From an uncultured Bacteroidales bacterium (GTDB taxonomy: Bacteria > Bacteroidota > Bacteroidia > Bacteroidales > Paludibacteraceae), in contig CALAUY010000051.1 in assembly GCA_937892015.1 (NCBI GenBank), forward strand, positions 1 to 15,580: 15,580 nucleotides of DNA. The letters run 5' to 3'. Below, piece after piece: positions 13,440 to 15,580 of this stretch. Numbering within the stretch: the stretch's first letter is position 1; each line of letters starts with the position of its first letter. The notes beneath the pieces are model-generated. The model saw only the letters and a list, made by a program, of their open reading frames with translations, made no database searches and was not told the DNA's origin. Position numbers and translations under genes: made by a program.

Positions 13440-15580
13440 AAGAAGGGTGCGGTGCGACTTTGTTTAGAACGTTTCACTTGTTGCGGAGTGCCGGATGCCA
13501 CGATGAGCCCGCCGTCTCGTCCACCCTCAGGTCCCAAATCGATGAGGTGGTCAGCAGCGTGAATCACATCGAGATTGTGCTCAATGACGATGATGGTGTT
13601 GCCCTTATCCACGAGTTTCTGCATGACGCCAAGCAGTACACGGATGTCCTCGAAATGCAGTCCGGTAGTGGGCTCATCGAGGATATAGAGTGTCTTGCCG
13701 GTAGATGGACGCGCCAGTTCGGTGGCCAGCTTGACGCGCTGTGCCTCACCGCCGGAGAGCGTGGTGGCCGATTGCCCGAGCTTGAGGTAACCCAGTCCGA
13801 CGTCTTGCAACGTCTTGATTTTGTTCAAGATATGTGGCTGTACATCGAAGAACTCGACAGCTTGGTTGATGGTCATGTCGAGCACGTCGGCGATGTTCTT
13901 TCCCTTGAAGCGCGCCTCGAGCGTCTCGCGGTTGTAGCGTTGTCCACCACATACTTCGCAAGGCACGTACACATCGGGCAAGAACCGCATCTCTATCGTT
14001 TTGTAGCCATTGCCGCCGCACTCATCGCATCGCCCGCCTTTCGTGTTGAACGAGAACCGCCCTTGTTTCCATCCGCGTATCTTCGACTCGGGCAGTTCGG
14101 CGAAGAGTGCTCGTATATCGCTGAAGACGCCTGTATATGTGGCCGGATTGCTGCGCGGCGTGCGACCGATGGGCGACTGATCGACCGCCACCACCTTGTC
14201 GATGATACGCGCAAAATCGACCTCTTCACCGTCGGCCGTCCGTACAAAACAGCGGTCGTAGGGTAGGGGTTGACGAAGTGAGCGATAGAACCGCTGTGAG
14301 AGGATAGGATGAAGCGTTTTGTTGATGAGCGTGGACTTGCCACTGCCACTGACACCCGTGACGACGATGAAGCACCCCAGCGGAAACTCGGCCGTGACGT
14401 GTTGCAGGTTATTGCCGCAGCAACCGCTGAGAACCAGCGTGTTACCATCACCCTTACGTTTCGCGCTCTTCGGCATCGTACGTTTGCCGTTCAGGTAGTC
14501 GGCCGTGAGGGTGTCCGTCCGGAGCATGTCCTCGGGCTTGCCCTGAAAGAGAATCTTGCCGCCCAGTCGTCCGGCTTTGGGACCAATATCGACGATATAG
14601 TCGGCACTGCGCATCATCTGCTCGTCGTGCTCCACCACGATGATGGTGTTGCTCATGTCGCGCAGCTCTTTGAGTGAACGGATGAGCCGTTCGTTATCGC
14701 GCTGATGCAAGCCTATACTGGGCTCATCGAGGATATACAGTACGTTCACGAGGCGCGAACCAATCTGCGTGGCGAGACGTATGCGCTGTGCCTCGCCGCC
14801 GGAGAGCGAGTCGCTCGGGCGGTTTAGACTGAGGTACTGCAAGCCGACGGATTCCATGAAAGCGAGACGTTTGTCTATCTCTTTGATAATCTCTTCAGCG
14901 ATACGTTGCTGTCGCTCGTTGAGCGTCACAATACGCAGATAATCACGCAGTTCGGTCAAGTCCATCGAGGCCAGTTCGGCGATGTTCTTGTCGCCGATGC
15001 GGAACATGAGCGACTCGCGCCGTAAGCGTTGACCATGACACTCGGGACACTCCCGAAAATCGCTCTTCGGGGCTGTTGTCTCTTCGCTTTCAGCGGGTTT
15101 GTTCGGGTCGGCAATCTTGCCCTCTAACCACGCAATGACACTCTCTTCGTCGGGCAACTCTTCATCGCCGGACGGGCCGGTGGCGACAATGCCTAACCCT
15201 CTACAACACGGACACCAACCTTGTGGGGTGTTGAACGAGAACGAGTGTGGAGCAGGGTCGGCGTACGCGATGCCGGTCGTCGGGCACATGAGTGAGCGGG
15301 AGAAATAGTGGGGCGCATCCTCATCCGTGCGGAGTACCAAGCAGAGCCCGTTACCGAGTTGCATGGCATGACTGACCGAGTCGATGATGCGCTTGCGGTC
15401 ATCGTCTGTCGTGGTCGTCACTGCCAAGCGGTCAACCACCACCTCAATGCTGTGGTTCTTGTAGCGATCGACCCGCAACCCCTGCACCAACTCCTTAATC
15501 TCGCCATCTACGCGGACGTACACGAACCCTTTCTTGCGCGTCTGCTCAAAGAGCTCTTTGAGCAGACGCGCAAGAAAGGG
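13436..15580 (-). CDS. uvrA: UvrA excinuclease ABC subunit A, 5' part outside the window
   Basis: About 705 C-terminal residues are visible. UvrA is the damage-recognition ATPase of nucleotide excision repair and works with UvrB. Numbering from the GTG at 15523, the first signature LSGGEAQRIRLATQIG is at 230-245, its Walker B YILDEPS at 253-259, and the second Walker A GVSGSGKST at 380-388. The zinc module C489/C492/C512/C515 (CDEC, CEVC), the second LSGGEAQ at 579-585 and Walker B YILDEPT at 603-609 follow. The other zinc module reads CPTT at 80-83 and CPCC at 104-107, so one usual cysteine is threonine. Between CPCC and CPEC (149-152) there are only about 51 residues, against about 125 in E. 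coli as I recall it, so the insertion domain is largely replaced by an acidic linker. The reading frame runs to the window edge, but codons beyond about 15553 lie in a palindrome and are not UvrA-like. The antiporter gene follows by ATGA overlap. Confidence 0.95.
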   Translation of the reverse strand, partial: PFLARLLKELFEQTRKKGFVYVRVDGEIKELVQGLRVDRYKNHSIEVVVDRLAVTTTTDDDRKRIIDSVSHAMQLGNGLCLVLRTDEDAPHYFSRSLMCPTTGIAYADPAPHSFSFNTPQGWCPCCRGLGIVATGPSGDEELPDEESVIAWLEGKIADPNKPAESEETTAPKSDFRECPECHGQRLRRESLMFRIGDKNIAELASMDLTELRDYLRIVTLNERQQRIAEEIIKEIDKRLAFMESVGLQYLSLNRPSDSLSGGEAQRIRLATQIGSRLVNVLYILDEPSIGLHQRDNERLIRSLKELRDMSNTIIVVEHDEQMMRSADYIVDIGPKAGRLGGKILFQGKPEDMLRTDTLTADYLNGKRTMPKSAKRKGDGNTLVLSGCCGNNLQHVTAEFPLGCFIVVTGVSGSGKSTLINKTLHPILSQRFYRSLRQPLPYDRCFVRTADGEEVDFARIIDKVVAVDQSPIGRTPRSNPATYTGVFSDIRALFAELPESKIRGWKQGRFSFNTKGGRCDECGGNGYKTIEMRFLPDVYVPCEVCGGQRYNRETLEARFKGKNIADVLDMTINQAVEFFDVQPHILNKIKTLQDVGLGYLKLGQSATTLSGGEAQRVKLATELARPSTGKTLYILDEPTTGLHFEDIRVLLGVMQKLVDKGNTIIVIEHNLDVIHAADHLIDLGPEGGRDGGLIVASGTPQQVKRSKQSRTAPFL
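15527..15580. repeat. 54-bp perfect palindrome at the window edge, probable fold-back artefact
   Basis: Bases 15554-15580 are the exact reverse complement of 15527-15553, centred on AAAGAGCTCTTT. Read as UvrA, 15527-15553 gives the family-typical LFEQTRKKGFV context, while 15554-15580 gives PFLARLLKE in place of the usual conserved RGRKGEH-type sequence. A snap-back read or assembly join at a natural short palindrome is the simplest explanation. Confidence 0.85.

Overview
The window looks like a piece of a Bacteroidota genome, most likely from the order Bacteroidales. The evidence is three copies of the Bacteroidota-type promoter (TTG, 20-bp spacer, TAACTTTG), A-rich rather than Shine-Dalgarno leaders, a DUF3127 protein, an AAA_14/DUF4143 ATPase, and a secreted InlB-repeat protein with a short tail resembling a type IX secretion signal. 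Species cannot be named from this sequence alone.

Left part (1 to about 4900) is AT-rich and accessory in character. It opens with 9-bp tandem repeats. Next comes a free-standing small RNA gene with its own promoter and intrinsic terminator, which folds into one long imperfect hairpin; it is a candidate 6S-type RNA (Bacteroidales-1 motif). A large exported multidomain surface protein follows (708-2987), then a 55-codon gene (3078-3245) that belongs with it by position. A strong hairpin and an array of 8-bp repeats separate these from a convergent AAA_14/DUF4143 ATPase gene (3450-4649, minus). The ATPase leader carries three dyad repeats spaced exactly 33 bp apart, which look like operators.

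Middle part (4846-11566, plus strand) is GC-richer and tightly packed: OPT-family transporter, PlsC-like acyltransferase, phosphoglycerate kinase (pgk), DUF3127 OB-fold protein with an SSB-like acidic tip, membrane-anchored metallophosphoesterase, and recO. Gaps are 1 to 53 nt and the last two genes overlap, so one transcript from the promoter at 4846-4876 is plausible. The mix of transport, lipid, glycolysis and DNA repair functions is typical of a housekeeping operon rather than one pathway.

Right part (11556-15580, minus strand) holds uvrA (5' end beyond the window) followed by a CPA2-type cation:proton antiporter, coupled by an ATGA overlap. The antiporter gene converges on recO with an 11-bp overlap. 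The last 54 bases of the window form a perfect palindrome that replaces conserved UvrA coding sequence; this looks like an assembly or fold-back artefact.

The points most worth a second look are the small RNA, the 55-residue protein paired with the surface protein, the 33-bp-phased operator repeats before the ATPase gene, the SSB-like tip on the DUF3127 protein next to recO, the compact UvrA insertion region, and the edge palindrome.
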